Of a stretch of DNA of 64,000 bases, positions 16,808 through 25,436 are shown piece after piece. The notes beneath the pieces are model-generated. The model was not told the DNA's origin and did no database searches. It saw nothing but the letters and a program-made list of their open reading frames with translations. The DNA is taken from the NCBI RefSeq assembly GCF_963677565.1, contig NZ_OY781981.1, positions 1,984,001 through 2,048,000 on the forward strand, given 5' to 3'. The stretch is from an uncultured Draconibacterium sp. (GTDB lineage: Bacteria > Bacteroidota > Bacteroidia > Bacteroidales > Prolixibacteraceae). Each line of letters starts with the position of its first letter. Positions within the stretch are counted from its first letter, which is position 1. Made by a program: the position numbers and the translations under genes.

Positions 16808-17929
16808 TTATTTGTCAGTATGTTTTTGTATTAATCCATCCTGATCGATAGAGATCATCAGGTTGTTGTTGGTTGTTAAAGTCGCGGTGTACGTATTTTT
16901 CGAGGCGTTCATTTCGATCGAGAAATCCGAGTTGTTCTTTTTCCCGTTTGCTTGTATTCCAAGTTTGGAAAGGTCATTACAGTATGTTTTATGTTCACGG
17001 TGATAGTCGCGTTGCGCATAAAACACATGCCACAAGTGGCGGGCCAGCAATTCCTCTTCGGGCAGTTCAAATGTTGCGTGTGTTGTTTCCGGAGATTCAG
17101 AAGTAAACTGAATCAATCCCCAACGCTCCGGGAAATGCATATTTATAACTCCCTGCGGACTCCAAACCCAGTTATCTTCCGGGATCAGTATTCCGTCGTC
17201 AGAAGTTTTTCGTGTGTATTTTCCGTCGGTAATTTCGGTTTGCCACTGTACGCGTGAGAAGTTGATCTTCCAATAATCCCCGGCTTCAGGCTGTATAAAT
17301 TTGCCATCAGTGCTTAGCGATGCAAACGGAATGGCCATTTCAACGCACCATTTTTTGTCGGTGTCAGTCGGATCGTTCAGCGTTCCATCCAGGTAAACGG
17401 CACTTTTAAAACCTTTGGCATTCCATTCAATATCAGGCTTGCCACCATTTCGGTATGGTTTATCCAGAAACAGGTCGAACAACGTGTTTTGGGCATTCAC
17501 TTCAAACTCGTAATAATTGTGCGTGTCGCCATCCGGATCTATAAACACTTCAAAATCATTTTCGTGGTAAACGATCATATCCTGTTTATCGTAGTAAGCC
17601 CAGATATGTTCCTCTTCCAGCTCGGCAAAAATGTACAGGTTATCAGCGTCCCACAGCATTTTTATCCGTGTAGGGTAAGTGGGCTGCGGCATGTTGGCTC
17701 CCTGAATATCAATAAATTCTGAAGTCCACGCTGCATCTTTCCAGTCCTGCTCGTTGGCTTGCCCGTCAATCTTAATCGCATGGCTACTATAGCCTGCCAC
17801 GTAAGTATTCGGAACCGTAAACAAGTGGGCATACTTTCCCCATCGTTCTTGTGCTGTCAGGCCCAAGTTGCTGATTATAAAAAGTGTGAGGAGGAGGGCA
17901 TTCCTGATAATTCGCATAGATGTAATCAC
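16808..17929 (-). CDS. Secreted CBM9-like carbohydrate-binding protein
   Basis: 373 residues; start at 17929, or at 17914 (MRIIRNALLLTLF), which gives a tidier signal peptide ending TAQ. Residues about 48-240 match the family 9-type carbohydrate-binding fold: IDGQANEQDWKDAAWTSEFIDI, TRIKMLWDADNLYIFAELEEEHIWA, ENDFEVFIDPDGDTHNYYEFEVNAQNTLFDL. The C-terminal 100 residues are unassigned. Proteins of this type bind sugars and are often encoded next to glycoside hydrolases, as here (GHL10-like gene 11 bp downstream). No SusC/D pair is in the window. Confidence 0.78.
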   Translation of the reverse strand: MITSMRIIRNALLLTLFIISNLGLTAQERWGKYAHLFTVPNTYVAGYSSHAIKIDGQANEQDWKDAAWTSEFIDIQGANMPQPTYPTRIKMLWDADNLYIFAELEEEHIWAYYDKQDMIVYHENDFEVFIDPDGDTHNYYEFEVNAQNTLFDLFLDKPYRNGGKPDIEWNAKGFKSAVYLDGTLNDPTDTDKKWCVEMAIPFASLSTDGKFIQPEAGDYWKINFSRVQWQTEITDGKYTRKTSDDGILIPEDNWVWSPQGVINMHFPERWGLIQFTSESPETTHATFELPEEELLARHLWHVFYAQRDYHREHKTYCNDLSKLGIQANGKKNNSDFSIEMNASKNTYTATLTTNNNLMISIDQDGLIQKHTDK

Positions 17930-18012
17930 TATTAATGTCGGACAATAACGACAAAAATATTGAAAAAATTACCAAGAATGTCAAGCCTTTTTAAAAAAAT
18001 TAAGAATTAAGC

Positions 18013-18486
18013 TTATTTCATATCAACGTCGCGAGTAATATATTCTCCGTAATCTTTGATTATCGGGTCGTACTGCTCGTGAAATAATTCAGATGTAACC
18101 ATAAAATCCGCCGTAGAACGGTTCGATGCTGTTGGAATATTGTATAGAACCGTAATTCGCAGCAGCGCTTTTACGTCAACATCGTGCGGTTGCGGTTGCA
18201 TCGGATCCCAAAAGAAGATGAGCATATCAATGTTCCCCTCGCAGATCATCGCGCCCAATTGCTGGTCGCCACCCAATGGCCCCGACTTCAGGCGGGTTAC
18301 AGTTGGCGGTACAGTGCCATGTTCGTGGCAGCTTGTTGCCAATGCTTCTTCAACCATTTTCCCGGTTGTTCCGGTGCAGATGAGGTCGTGCTGGGCCAGT
18401 TCTTTCCAGTTGAAAGACACCCATTCCATAATATCTTTTTTGCGGTTATCGTGTGCTACGATCGCTATATTCTTTTTTCGCTTCAT
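18013..18486 (-). CDS. mgsA: Methylglyoxal synthase
   Basis: 157 residues, typical length. Converts dihydroxyacetone phosphate to methylglyoxal and phosphate in the cytoplasm, a bypass used when phosphate is short or sugar phosphates accumulate. Recognisable family blocks: IALVAHD-type start (IAIVAHDNRKKDI), ICTGTTGKMVEEAL (phosphate-binding), LKSGPLGGDQQLGAMI (catalytic Asp in GGDQQ), and IFFWDPMQPQPHDVDVKALLRI with YNIPTASNRSTADF. Single gene between the CBM9 operon and glmM. Confidence 0.95.
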   Translation of the reverse strand: MKRKKNIAIVAHDNRKKDIMEWVSFNWKELAQHDLICTGTTGKMVEEALATSCHEHGTVPPTVTRLKSGPLGGDQQLGAMICEGNIDMLIFFWDPMQPQPHDVDVKALLRITVLYNIPTASNRSTADFMVTSELFHEQYDPIIKDYGEYITRDVDMK

Positions 18487-18666
18487 TGTTTCATGTTTTG
18501 TTTCAGTAGCTTATATACTGAATATTGTTTTCGGTTCAAATGTAGATTGTTTTTAAATAGGAAAACATGGAAAACATGTTTTATAACATAAACTTAGCTC
18601 AAAATTAATTTCTGCCCCTATTTCCAAAGGGCCGCTTAACGTTTGAGTAACCTTTCGTAATGTTGA

Positions 18667-20049
18667 TTATAAAAGGCTTTTCATTTCGTCAATCATTTGC
18701 TGAGCTAGCTTATCTGCCTCTGCACTTGATTTAGCCTCTGCATAAATCCGGATGATCGGCTCAGTATTCGATTTCCGTAGATGCACCCACGATTCCGCAA
18801 AATCGATTTTTACACCGTCGGTTGCTGTAACTTCTTCGTGAGCGTATTTTTCTTTCATTTTTACAAGAATATTATCTACGTCGATTTCCGGAGTCAGCTC
18901 AATTTTATTTTTTGAGATGAAATAATCGGGGTAGGTTTTACGTAGCTCCGAACATTTCATCCCTGATTTTGCCAGATGAGTAAGGAAAAGTGCAGCTCCA
19001 ACCAAGGCATCGCGGCCACTGTGGCTGGCAGGATAAATAATTCCGCCGTTTCCTTCGCCGCCAATTACAGCATTTGTTTCGCGCATTTTGGCCACAACAT
19101 TTACTTCGCCAACCATTCCGGCTGCGTAACTCTGGCCGTGTTTTTCAGTAACGTCGCGCAGTGCACGGCTCGACGATAGGTTCGAAACTGTATTTCCCGG
19201 AGTTTGACTCAACACATAATCGGCAACGGCTACCAACGTGTATTCTTCATTAAACATGCTGCCGTCTTCGTTGATAATCACCAAACGGTCGACATCCGGA
19301 TCGACAACAAAACCAACATCAACTTTATTCTTACTGATAATTTCTGCGGTTTCTACCAGGTTTTCAGGAATTGGCTCCGGAGTGTGCGCAAAGTGCCCGG
19401 TTGGTTCGCAATTTATTTCTACAATATTTTTAATGTCGAGTGCTTTGAAAAGTGCCGGCATGGCAACTCCTCCAACCGAATTTACGGCATCAACAGCCAC
19501 CGAGAAGTTGGCTTTTTTAATGGCTTCCACGTCTACCAGTTCAAGATCAAGAACGTGTTGCACATGAATATCGGTATAGTCTTTTTCAACCACAGTTCCC
19601 AGGTCATCAACTTCAGCAAAGTTGAAATCTTCAGCATCGGCAAGTGCCAAAACTTTTGCTCCTTCTGCGGCATCCAGAAATTCGCCGGCAGCATTCAGCA
19701 GTTTTAAGGCATTCCATTGTTTCGGGTTATGACTTGCTGTGAGGATAATTCCGCCATCGGCTTTTTCTTCGGTTACAGCAATTTCGGTAGTTGGCGTGGT
19801 TGCCAGCCCGATGTTCACCACATCGCAACCCATTCCCGACAGTGTTGAGACTACAATTGATGCCACCATTTCGCCCGAAATTCGTGCATCGCGTCCAACA
19901 ACTACGGTAATCTTCTCTTTATTTGCTTTTTGTTTGGCCCAGGCAGCGTAGGCTGCAGTAAATTTAACCAGATCGAGCGGGCTTAATCCTTCGCCCGGTT
20001 TTCCACCAATAGTACCTCGTATTCCCGAGATCGATTTTATTAAAGTCAT
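18667..20049 (-). CDS. glmM: Phosphoglucosamine mutase
   Basis: 460 residues, alpha-D-phosphohexomutase superfamily. Interconverts glucosamine-6-phosphate and glucosamine-1-phosphate on the way to UDP-GlcNAc for peptidoglycan and LPS. Seen: SGIRGTIGGKPGEGLSP start, GRDARISG, the active-site phosphoserine loop LTASHNPKQWNALK (about 103-116), the Mg-binding loop DPDVDRL (DxDxDR, about 248-254), the sugar-binding GEGNGG (around 325) and the C-terminal RKSNTEPIIRIYAEA phosphate-binding loop. GlmM versus phosphomannomutase cannot be fully separated by eye; GlmM is the usual annotation of this Bacteroidota lineage. Confidence 0.88.
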   Translation of the reverse strand: MTLIKSISGIRGTIGGKPGEGLSPLDLVKFTAAYAAWAKQKANKEKITVVVGRDARISGEMVASIVVSTLSGMGCDVVNIGLATTPTTEIAVTEEKADGGIILTASHNPKQWNALKLLNAAGEFLDAAEGAKVLALADAEDFNFAEVDDLGTVVEKDYTDIHVQHVLDLELVDVEAIKKANFSVAVDAVNSVGGVAMPALFKALDIKNIVEINCEPTGHFAHTPEPIPENLVETAEIISKNKVDVGFVVDPDVDRLVIINEDGSMFNEEYTLVAVADYVLSQTPGNTVSNLSSSRALRDVTEKHGQSYAAGMVGEVNVVAKMRETNAVIGGEGNGGIIYPASHSGRDALVGAALFLTHLAKSGMKCSELRKTYPDYFISKNKIELTPEIDVDNILVKMKEKYAHEEVTATDGVKIDFAESWVHLRKSNTEPIIRIYAEAKSSAEADKLAQQMIDEMKSLL

Positions 20050-20282
20050 AATTAATGTTCAGTTTGAGGCGTAAAGATAGAAAGTCGATTTTGAATTACG
20101 ATGCTTAGACGATAAAACAAGCCAATTGTTTGGAAGAATTTGCTTTGATTGGATGCCAGATACTGGATGCTTGATACCGGATATGATCGATGGATATTGG
20201 TTATTCGAAATTGATTATTGGATATTTGATACTAGATCCTTGATTCTCGCAACTCGTAACTCGATCCTCGTAACTCGAAAAT
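20050..20282. repeat. Intergenic stretch with degenerate short repeats
   Basis: GGATGCCAGATACTGGATGCTTGATAC (about 20150) is the reverse complement of the ATCAAG/ATCCAG words seen near 1850 and 46230. Immediately after, CTCGTAACTCGA-type words repeat at 20246-20280. No gene. Confidence 0.45.
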
Positions 20283-20960
20283 TTAATCCAATTCTTTCAG
20301 TTCGAGCAGCGTGGCTTTTAACTTTTTGATGTAGTTGCCATACAATTTGCGGAATCCCCAACGAAGGAACAGGAAAATTGCTCCGCCAAAAATAGCTACC
20401 AGAACAACAGATATAAAAACTGCTAAAACAAGTTTACTGGTTTCAATGTCGGTAAATTGAAGTCCCTGTAGTTCTGCACTATGATTCAGGCCTTCGTACA
20501 TTCCTGTAGTAAAGGCTGATGCCATTGCCAATAACAAACTAGCCAAAGCGAGGTAAAACAGGCGTTGATAAAGGGTTAGTGTTTCAATGATTTTCTTTAA
20601 TGTGCCTTTCAGATCGCAGGCCACATCGCATTGTCGTTTTACCCGGTAATATTTAACAGCAAAATACAGGAAAGTGGTTACTATAAGCACATTGCCAAAA
20701 ACGGCTAAAAACAACACCCAGTTCGGGATTGGCATTTCACTGTAATATTTATCAATCGTCTCGGGCGAAAAAATAAAATCGTCGAAAGTAAATAGAAGAA
20801 TCAACCCCAATAAAACCGCAAAACCAATTTTTATGTTTCGATCAATTCGATCAATAAGGCTTCTGGTACGTTTACTGAGCATAGTGTGCAACTGGTTTTC
20901 GTCCAGCTCTTTGGAGGGGGTCATTTTGCTCCATGTTTTTTTCAGTTCGTTTAATTCCAT
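20283..20960 (-). CDS. Membrane protein partnered with the ECF sigma factor
   Basis: 225 residues. A soluble N-terminal helical segment of about 45 residues (LKKTWSKMTPSKELDENQLHTML) is followed by four hydrophobic helices (about 47-65, 82-103, 137-155, 177-200). It starts 5 bp after the stop codon of the sigma-factor gene, so the two are one operon. The layout, short cytoplasmic N-terminal region plus membrane domain, is compatible with an anti-sigma factor, but no zinc anti-sigma motif (HxxxCxxC) is visible. Function inferred from context only. Confidence 0.65.
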   Translation of the reverse strand: MELNELKKTWSKMTPSKELDENQLHTMLSKRTRSLIDRIDRNIKIGFAVLLGLILLFTFDDFIFSPETIDKYYSEMPIPNWVLFLAVFGNVLIVTTFLYFAVKYYRVKRQCDVACDLKGTLKKIIETLTLYQRLFYLALASLLLAMASAFTTGMYEGLNHSAELQGLQFTDIETSKLVLAVFISVVLVAIFGGAIFLFLRWGFRKLYGNYIKKLKATLLELKELD

Positions 20961-20965
20961 AACTA

Positions 20966-21454
20966 CTACTCTTCGGTTACCATCAGCTTTTTCAGCTTCT
21001 TTTTTATCCGGTTCATTTTTACCCTCACATAGTTTTGGGTAATTCCGGTAATCTCAGCTATTTCCTCGTATTTTTTGTTTTCGAGGTACAGCAGCACAAT
21101 CGACTTTTCAATTCCGGTAAGCTGCTGAATGGCTTGGTGCAATACTTTTATATTCTCTTCGGTTTCGGAATCGTACTTTTCATCTTCAATCTGAAAATTA
21201 TCGTACGTCAGGCTGCTTTGGTCAGGTCTTCTTTTACTTTTTTTGAACGAAGTAATAGCGGTATTCAGCGCCACACGATACATCCATGTAGAAACCTTTG
21301 ATTCTCTTCTGAAATTGGGGTACGACTTCCAAAGCTGTACTACAATTTCCTGAAAGAGATCACTTCGGTCATCTTCCGTGTCGCAATAAATGTTGCATAC
21401 TTTGTGGATGATGCCCTGGTTTTTCTGGATTATGTGTAAGAATTCCTTTTCCAA
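20966..21454 (-). CDS. ECF-type RNA polymerase sigma factor
   Basis: 162 residues, the usual two-domain sigma-70 family ECF protein. Region 2 spans about 10-80 (DRSDLFQEIVVQLWKSYPNFRRESKVSTWMYRVALNTAITSFKK), region 4 about 105-158 (IQQLTGIEKSIVLLYLENKKYEEIAEITGITQNYVRVKMNRIKKKLK), containing the helix-turn-helix that reads the -35 element. It lies upstream of and almost abuts a membrane-protein gene that may control it. The target promoters cannot be told from this window. Confidence 0.92.
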   Translation of the reverse strand: MEKEFLHIIQKNQGIIHKVCNIYCDTEDDRSDLFQEIVVQLWKSYPNFRRESKVSTWMYRVALNTAITSFKKSKRRPDQSSLTYDNFQIEDEKYDSETEENIKVLHQAIQQLTGIEKSIVLLYLENKKYEEIAEITGITQNYVRVKMNRIKKKLKKLMVTEE

Positions 21455-21608
21455 AATCGGTTTATTAGTAACTGGTAGTGAGAATAATTACAATTGACGG
21501 TTAACAAACATTTACAGTATTGTATTTTTTAATGAAAGTTTGAACCCGGAGTCCGAAGCTGTATAAGCTTTTCTTCCGACTTCGGGCTTCAGTCTTCCAT
21601 CTTCTTTC

Positions 21609-22544
21609 TTACATCATTTTTAAAAACTTTACCTCTTTTTCGGTAAGAATTCGCCATTTGCCACGCGGTAGATTCTTTTTGGTTAAGCCGGCAAAAAGCA
21701 CACGGTCGAGTTTTTTTACCCGGTAACCAAAGTGCTCGAAAATACGACGAACAATGCGGTTTTTACCTGAATGAATTTCAATGCCCACCTCGGTTTTGTC
21801 ATCGGGTTTAATATAGCTAATTGCATCGGCAGCAATTGGCCCGTCTTCCAACTCAATTCCTTCGGCAATCATATCCATATGTCCGCGTTCAACCGGCTTG
21901 TCGAGGGTGGCCTGGTACACTTTCTTTTTGTTGTGTTTTGGGTGCGTCAGTTTTTTCGAAAGATCGCCATCGTTGGTAAACAGTAGCAAACCTGTTGTAT
22001 TTCTGTCCAGTCGGCCAACCGGATAAACACGTTCATCGCAGGCGTCTTTTATCAGATCCATCACAATTTTATCCGCATGCGGATCGTCGGTAGTGGTCAC
22101 ATAATCTTTTGGTTTATTCAGCAGGATATACACTTTACGCTCGGCTTCAATTTTACGTCCGTCAAAACGAACCTCGTCGCCCGGCAGCACCCGTGTTCCC
22201 AGTTCGGTAACAATTTTCCCGTTAATGGTTACCGCTCCGGCACCGATAAAAGTATCAGCTTCGCGGCGCGAGCAAACACCTGCATTGGCGATAAAACGGT
22301 TTAAACGCATTCCTTCGGCCGAAAGTGTTTTTAGTTTTGGTCGTGGTGCAGCAGCTTCTTTTTTCTTGTCGGCAGGTTTACCAAAACTTTTCCGGGATTT
22401 GAATTCTTTTTTGGATTCGGATTTTTCAACTACCCGTGATTTGCCAATTCGCTTTCCCGAAGGTGTTTTCCCTGAACGTTTTGACGTATTTCCGGATGTT
22501 TTTCCTTGTGAATTGCCCCGGTTGCTATTGTTATTCTTGCGCAT
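21609..22544 (-). CDS. rluB: rRNA pseudouridine synthase, RluB/RsuA family
   Basis: 311 residues from the ATG at 22544 (MRKNNNSNRG); the frame stays open 7 codons further but the basic start is the better one. A long, basic, low-complexity N-terminal extension of about 75 residues (Ser/Gly/Lys-rich, probably RNA-contacting) precedes an S4 RNA-binding domain (RLNRFIANAGVCSRREADTFI) and the catalytic domain with GRLDRNTTGLLLFTNDG, whose Asp is the nucleophile of pseudouridine synthases. It modifies a uridine in rRNA, most likely 23S. The exact target is inference. Extensions of this sort are common in Bacteroidota members. Confidence 0.88.
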   Translation of the reverse strand: MRKNNNSNRGNSQGKTSGNTSKRSGKTPSGKRIGKSRVVEKSESKKEFKSRKSFGKPADKKKEAAAPRPKLKTLSAEGMRLNRFIANAGVCSRREADTFIGAGAVTINGKIVTELGTRVLPGDEVRFDGRKIEAERKVYILLNKPKDYVTTTDDPHADKIVMDLIKDACDERVYPVGRLDRNTTGLLLFTNDGDLSKKLTHPKHNKKKVYQATLDKPVERGHMDMIAEGIELEDGPIAADAISYIKPDDKTEVGIEIHSGKNRIVRRIFEHFGYRVKKLDRVLFAGLTKKNLPRGKWRILTEKEVKFLKMM

Positions 22545-22644
22545 TGCTAAAATTATTTGGTGCAAAGATCGCTAAATTTTCCGATTTGGAATTTTATTTG
22601 CGACAATTCACGTAAATTCGGAGATCAAACATAAAATTTAAGCT

Positions 22645-23415
22645 ATGAATTCGCATGAAATTGATTATAAGATCATCGGGCATGATGTTCAGTTGGTTGA
22701 AATTGAGTTAGATCCGGCCGAAACGGTAATTGCCGAAGCCGGAGCCATGTTGTATATGGAAGATGGTATTGATTTTCAGGCCCGAATGGGAGACGGTTCA
22801 AACCCGCGAGCCGGTTTTTTTGATAAAGTGTTATCAGCAGGTTCGCGTTTAATTAGTGGCGAGTCACTGTTTCTAACTCATTTCTCCAACCAGGGGTGGG
22901 GGAAAAAGCATGTTGCATTTTCGGCTCCTTACCCGGGCACGATTATCCCATTGAATCTCCCTGATTTTGGTGGTCGTGTTATTGTTCAAAAGGATGCTTT
23001 TTTGTGTGCTGCTTTGGGCACAAAGATTTCGATTACATTTAATAGAAAACTGGGTGCCGGATTTTTTGGTGGCGAAGGATTTATTCTTCAGCAGCTGGAT
23101 GGCGATGGAAAAGCGTTTATCCACGCCGGAGGAACGGTAATTGAAAAACAGCTGAACAACGAAACTTTGCGGGTTGATACCGGTTGTATTGTTGGTTTTG
23201 AAACATCGATAGATTACAGTATTGAACAGGCAGGTGGTTTGCGTTCGATGGTTTTTGGCGGCGAAGGATTATTTCTGGCCACTTTGCGCGGAACCGGAAA
23301 AGTGTGGTTGCAAAGTATGCCAATTAGGAAGTTGATTGCTGAATTATCGCCTGCAGGTGGAAATGCCCGTAAAGAAGCGCGAGGCGGATTGCTCGATAAT
23401 TTACTGGAAGGATAA
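22645..23415 (+). CDS. AIM24/TIGR00266 family protein
   Basis: 256 residues, beta-rich with many Gly repeats (GAMLYMEDGIDFQARMGDG, FGGRVIVQKDAFLCAALGT, HAGGTVIEKQLNNETLRVDTGCIVGFETSIDY, RSMVFGGEGLFLATLRGTGKVWLQSMP), the signature of the TIGR00266/AIM24 domain. The family is widespread, its mitochondrial member affects inner-membrane structure, and bacterial roles are not settled. Cytoplasmic, no signal. It is divergent from the pseudouridine synthase gene, with 100 bp between them. Confidence 0.88.
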   Translation: MNSHEIDYKIIGHDVQLVEIELDPAETVIAEAGAMLYMEDGIDFQARMGDGSNPRAGFFDKVLSAGSRLISGESLFLTHFSNQGWGKKHVAFSAPYPGTIIPLNLPDFGGRVIVQKDAFLCAALGTKISITFNRKLGAGFFGGEGFILQQLDGDGKAFIHAGGTVIEKQLNNETLRVDTGCIVGFETSIDYSIEQAGGLRSMVFGGEGLFLATLRGTGKVWLQSMPIRKLIAELSPAGGNARKEARGGLLDNLLEG

Positions 23416-23486
23416 ATACAGTTTGCAGTATTCAGTCTCAATTAGCAGTGAGAAAACTGTTGACTGAGACTGTGAACTGACGACTT

Positions 23487-24809
23487 TTATACCACTCCCG
23501 GCAAACTGATACCTTTGATTTTTCGGTACAGATCGAGTGCGAAAATGTCGGTCATTCCCGATACGAAATCAACTACCGATTGAATTTTCAGATACACCGA
23601 ATCATCGTCGGTTGTGTACTGGCCGGGTAGCAGCGACAATATTTTTTGACTGTATTTGTCTTTTTTGTCGGTATTCATAATGGCATCAACAAATTCTTCC
23701 AGCAGCGTACCGATAATTTTATAACCTGCTATTTCAATTTCAACAACCGAGCGGTGTGCATAAATTTCGCTGAACGAAATGCGTTGAACTTCTTTCATTG
23801 CTGCGGCTTGTTTTTCCGGAAGTTGATCAATAAGACTTCCTGCGAAAGTTCCGGCCATAATTGTGTCGTAATTGGCTTTAAAAATATCTATACAACGATA
23901 AATCAACTCGCCGATAACATTGGCGCGCAGGTAACTTATTTGCTCGTTTACATCGCTTACCTGTGTAAAGGTATTTTCAAAACGTTCAATGCGCTCTTCA
24001 GCAAAGAAATTCTGGAAAAGATCCCGAATGCGGTCGTAGTTTAAAATACCCAGTTTAAAAGCGTCTTCCAAATCCATGATCTGGTAGCAAATATCGTCGG
24101 CGGCCTCCACCAAATACACCAGCGGATGGCGTGCAAAACTTCCATCTTCGCGTTGCGCAATTCCCAGTTCTTTGGCAATGTGGTAGTAGTTTTCTTTGTC
24201 CGACTGGAAGAAACCAAACTTGGGTTTCGTTGCTTTTACCGATTCGAAGGGGTATTTTACAATACTGGCCAGTGTTGCGTAGGTTAACGCAAAACCACCC
24301 TCGCGTTTGCCGTTAAACTGATGGGTGAGTGTGCGAAACGCGTTGGCATTTCCATCAAAACAGGTGAAGTCTTTCCATTCGCCCTCTGTAAGTTGTTCCT
24401 TGAATTTCTGTCCGCAGGCTTTGTTAAAATAGTTGGAAATGGCTGCTTCGCCTGAGTGCCCAAACGGTGGATTTCCTAAATCATGTGCCAGACAAGCCGT
24501 TGAAACGATCGTTCCGATTTCGTGGATCAGCGGATTATCCTGATGAATTTCAAGGAGGTATTCCGATAATAAATTTCCGAGTGATCTTCCCACACTTGCA
24601 ACCTCAAGGCTATGCGTGAGGCGGTTGTGCACAAAAATATGCTCAGGTAGGGGGAAAACCTGCGTTTTATTTTGCATCCGGCGAAATGGCGACGAGAAAA
24701 TAATCCGGTCGTAATCGCGCTGAAACTGCGTGCGATCTTCGTTTGTTACCGTGCCTAAAGTGCCTTTGCTGCCCAGTCGTTTTGGCGAAAGAAGTGTGTT
24801 CCAATTCAT
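23487..24809 (-). CDS. dgt: Deoxyguanosinetriphosphate triphosphohydrolase (dGTPase)
   Basis: 440 residues from the ATG at 24809 (MNWNTLLSPKRLGSKG), preferred over an in-frame ATG at 24854 because homologues start here. Hydrolyses dGTP to deoxyguanosine and triphosphate, affecting the dNTP pool. HD-domain metal ligands are visible: H in RLTHSLEVASVGR (about 75), HD in CLAHDLGNPPFGHSGE (about 114) and D in VEAADDICYQIMDLED (about 250). The N-terminal FSSPFRRMQNKTQVFPLPEH segment is typical for this subfamily. Convergent with the AIM24-like gene; alone in its transcript. Confidence 0.92.
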   Translation of the reverse strand: MNWNTLLSPKRLGSKGTLGTVTNEDRTQFQRDYDRIIFSSPFRRMQNKTQVFPLPEHIFVHNRLTHSLEVASVGRSLGNLLSEYLLEIHQDNPLIHEIGTIVSTACLAHDLGNPPFGHSGEAAISNYFNKACGQKFKEQLTEGEWKDFTCFDGNANAFRTLTHQFNGKREGGFALTYATLASIVKYPFESVKATKPKFGFFQSDKENYYHIAKELGIAQREDGSFARHPLVYLVEAADDICYQIMDLEDAFKLGILNYDRIRDLFQNFFAEERIERFENTFTQVSDVNEQISYLRANVIGELIYRCIDIFKANYDTIMAGTFAGSLIDQLPEKQAAAMKEVQRISFSEIYAHRSVVEIEIAGYKIIGTLLEEFVDAIMNTDKKDKYSQKILSLLPGQYTTDDDSVYLKIQSVVDFVSGMTDIFALDLYRKIKGISLPGVV

Positions 24810-24854
24810 AGTCTCAAAAATTCTTGCACGAATGTATAAGAAATTATGGTTCAC

Positions 24855-25436
24855 ATGAAATTTTTAGAGGTGCAAGCAAATAAAATGTCGTAAATCAGAA
24901 GACTCAAGACTAAGAGCATCCATTTGAAAGAAACAGGATTTTGTCTTATCAGACGGATTTTACTATTTGTCTAGCCACAAATAGTAAACACAAAAGTCAA
25001 GGCTGCGCTCACTTCCCCCGGAAAAGCTACGCGATGCCAGCTAAAATTCCTGAAACTCCCCCGAAACTTCGGGGCTCCTCAAACAGCAGTAATTTTTAAC
25101 GCTGCCACCGCTTGTTTTCCGGCTCACCGGACGAGGCCAGGCTCCGATGTTGCTGATGTTGCATTAATGGACGGCCTCTTTTGGTCGTTGCCTGGAGTGG
25201 AAGTAAAAACTTAATGAGAGCGGGAAGCTCCGAGGAATCGAGGAGATCACCCGTCCGAATTTAGGTTTTACAAAACGTAAGGGAAGGACTAAAAGCAGCC
25301 TTGAATTTTCTGCTTCGTCTTTGCTTCAAGGCAAAGATGAAGGCCGCCGGCAGGCAGAAAATACAATCGATTTGGTGGCGTTCCAAAATTATAATCCACC
25401 TGATTTTTCCGGGGATAAGAAATTCTTGAACTCTCC
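24855..25436. other. Long intergenic region with several hairpins
   Basis: I find no gene in these 580 bp. Several stable hairpins occur: CCCCGAAACTTCGGGG (about 25060), TCCGGCTCACCGGA (about 25118), and CTTTGCTTCAAGGCAAAG (about 25320-25337). The segment 25000-25340 is richer in GC than surrounding spacers. It may be a decayed interspersed element or a structured non-coding transcript; nothing decides between them. Confidence 0.4.
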
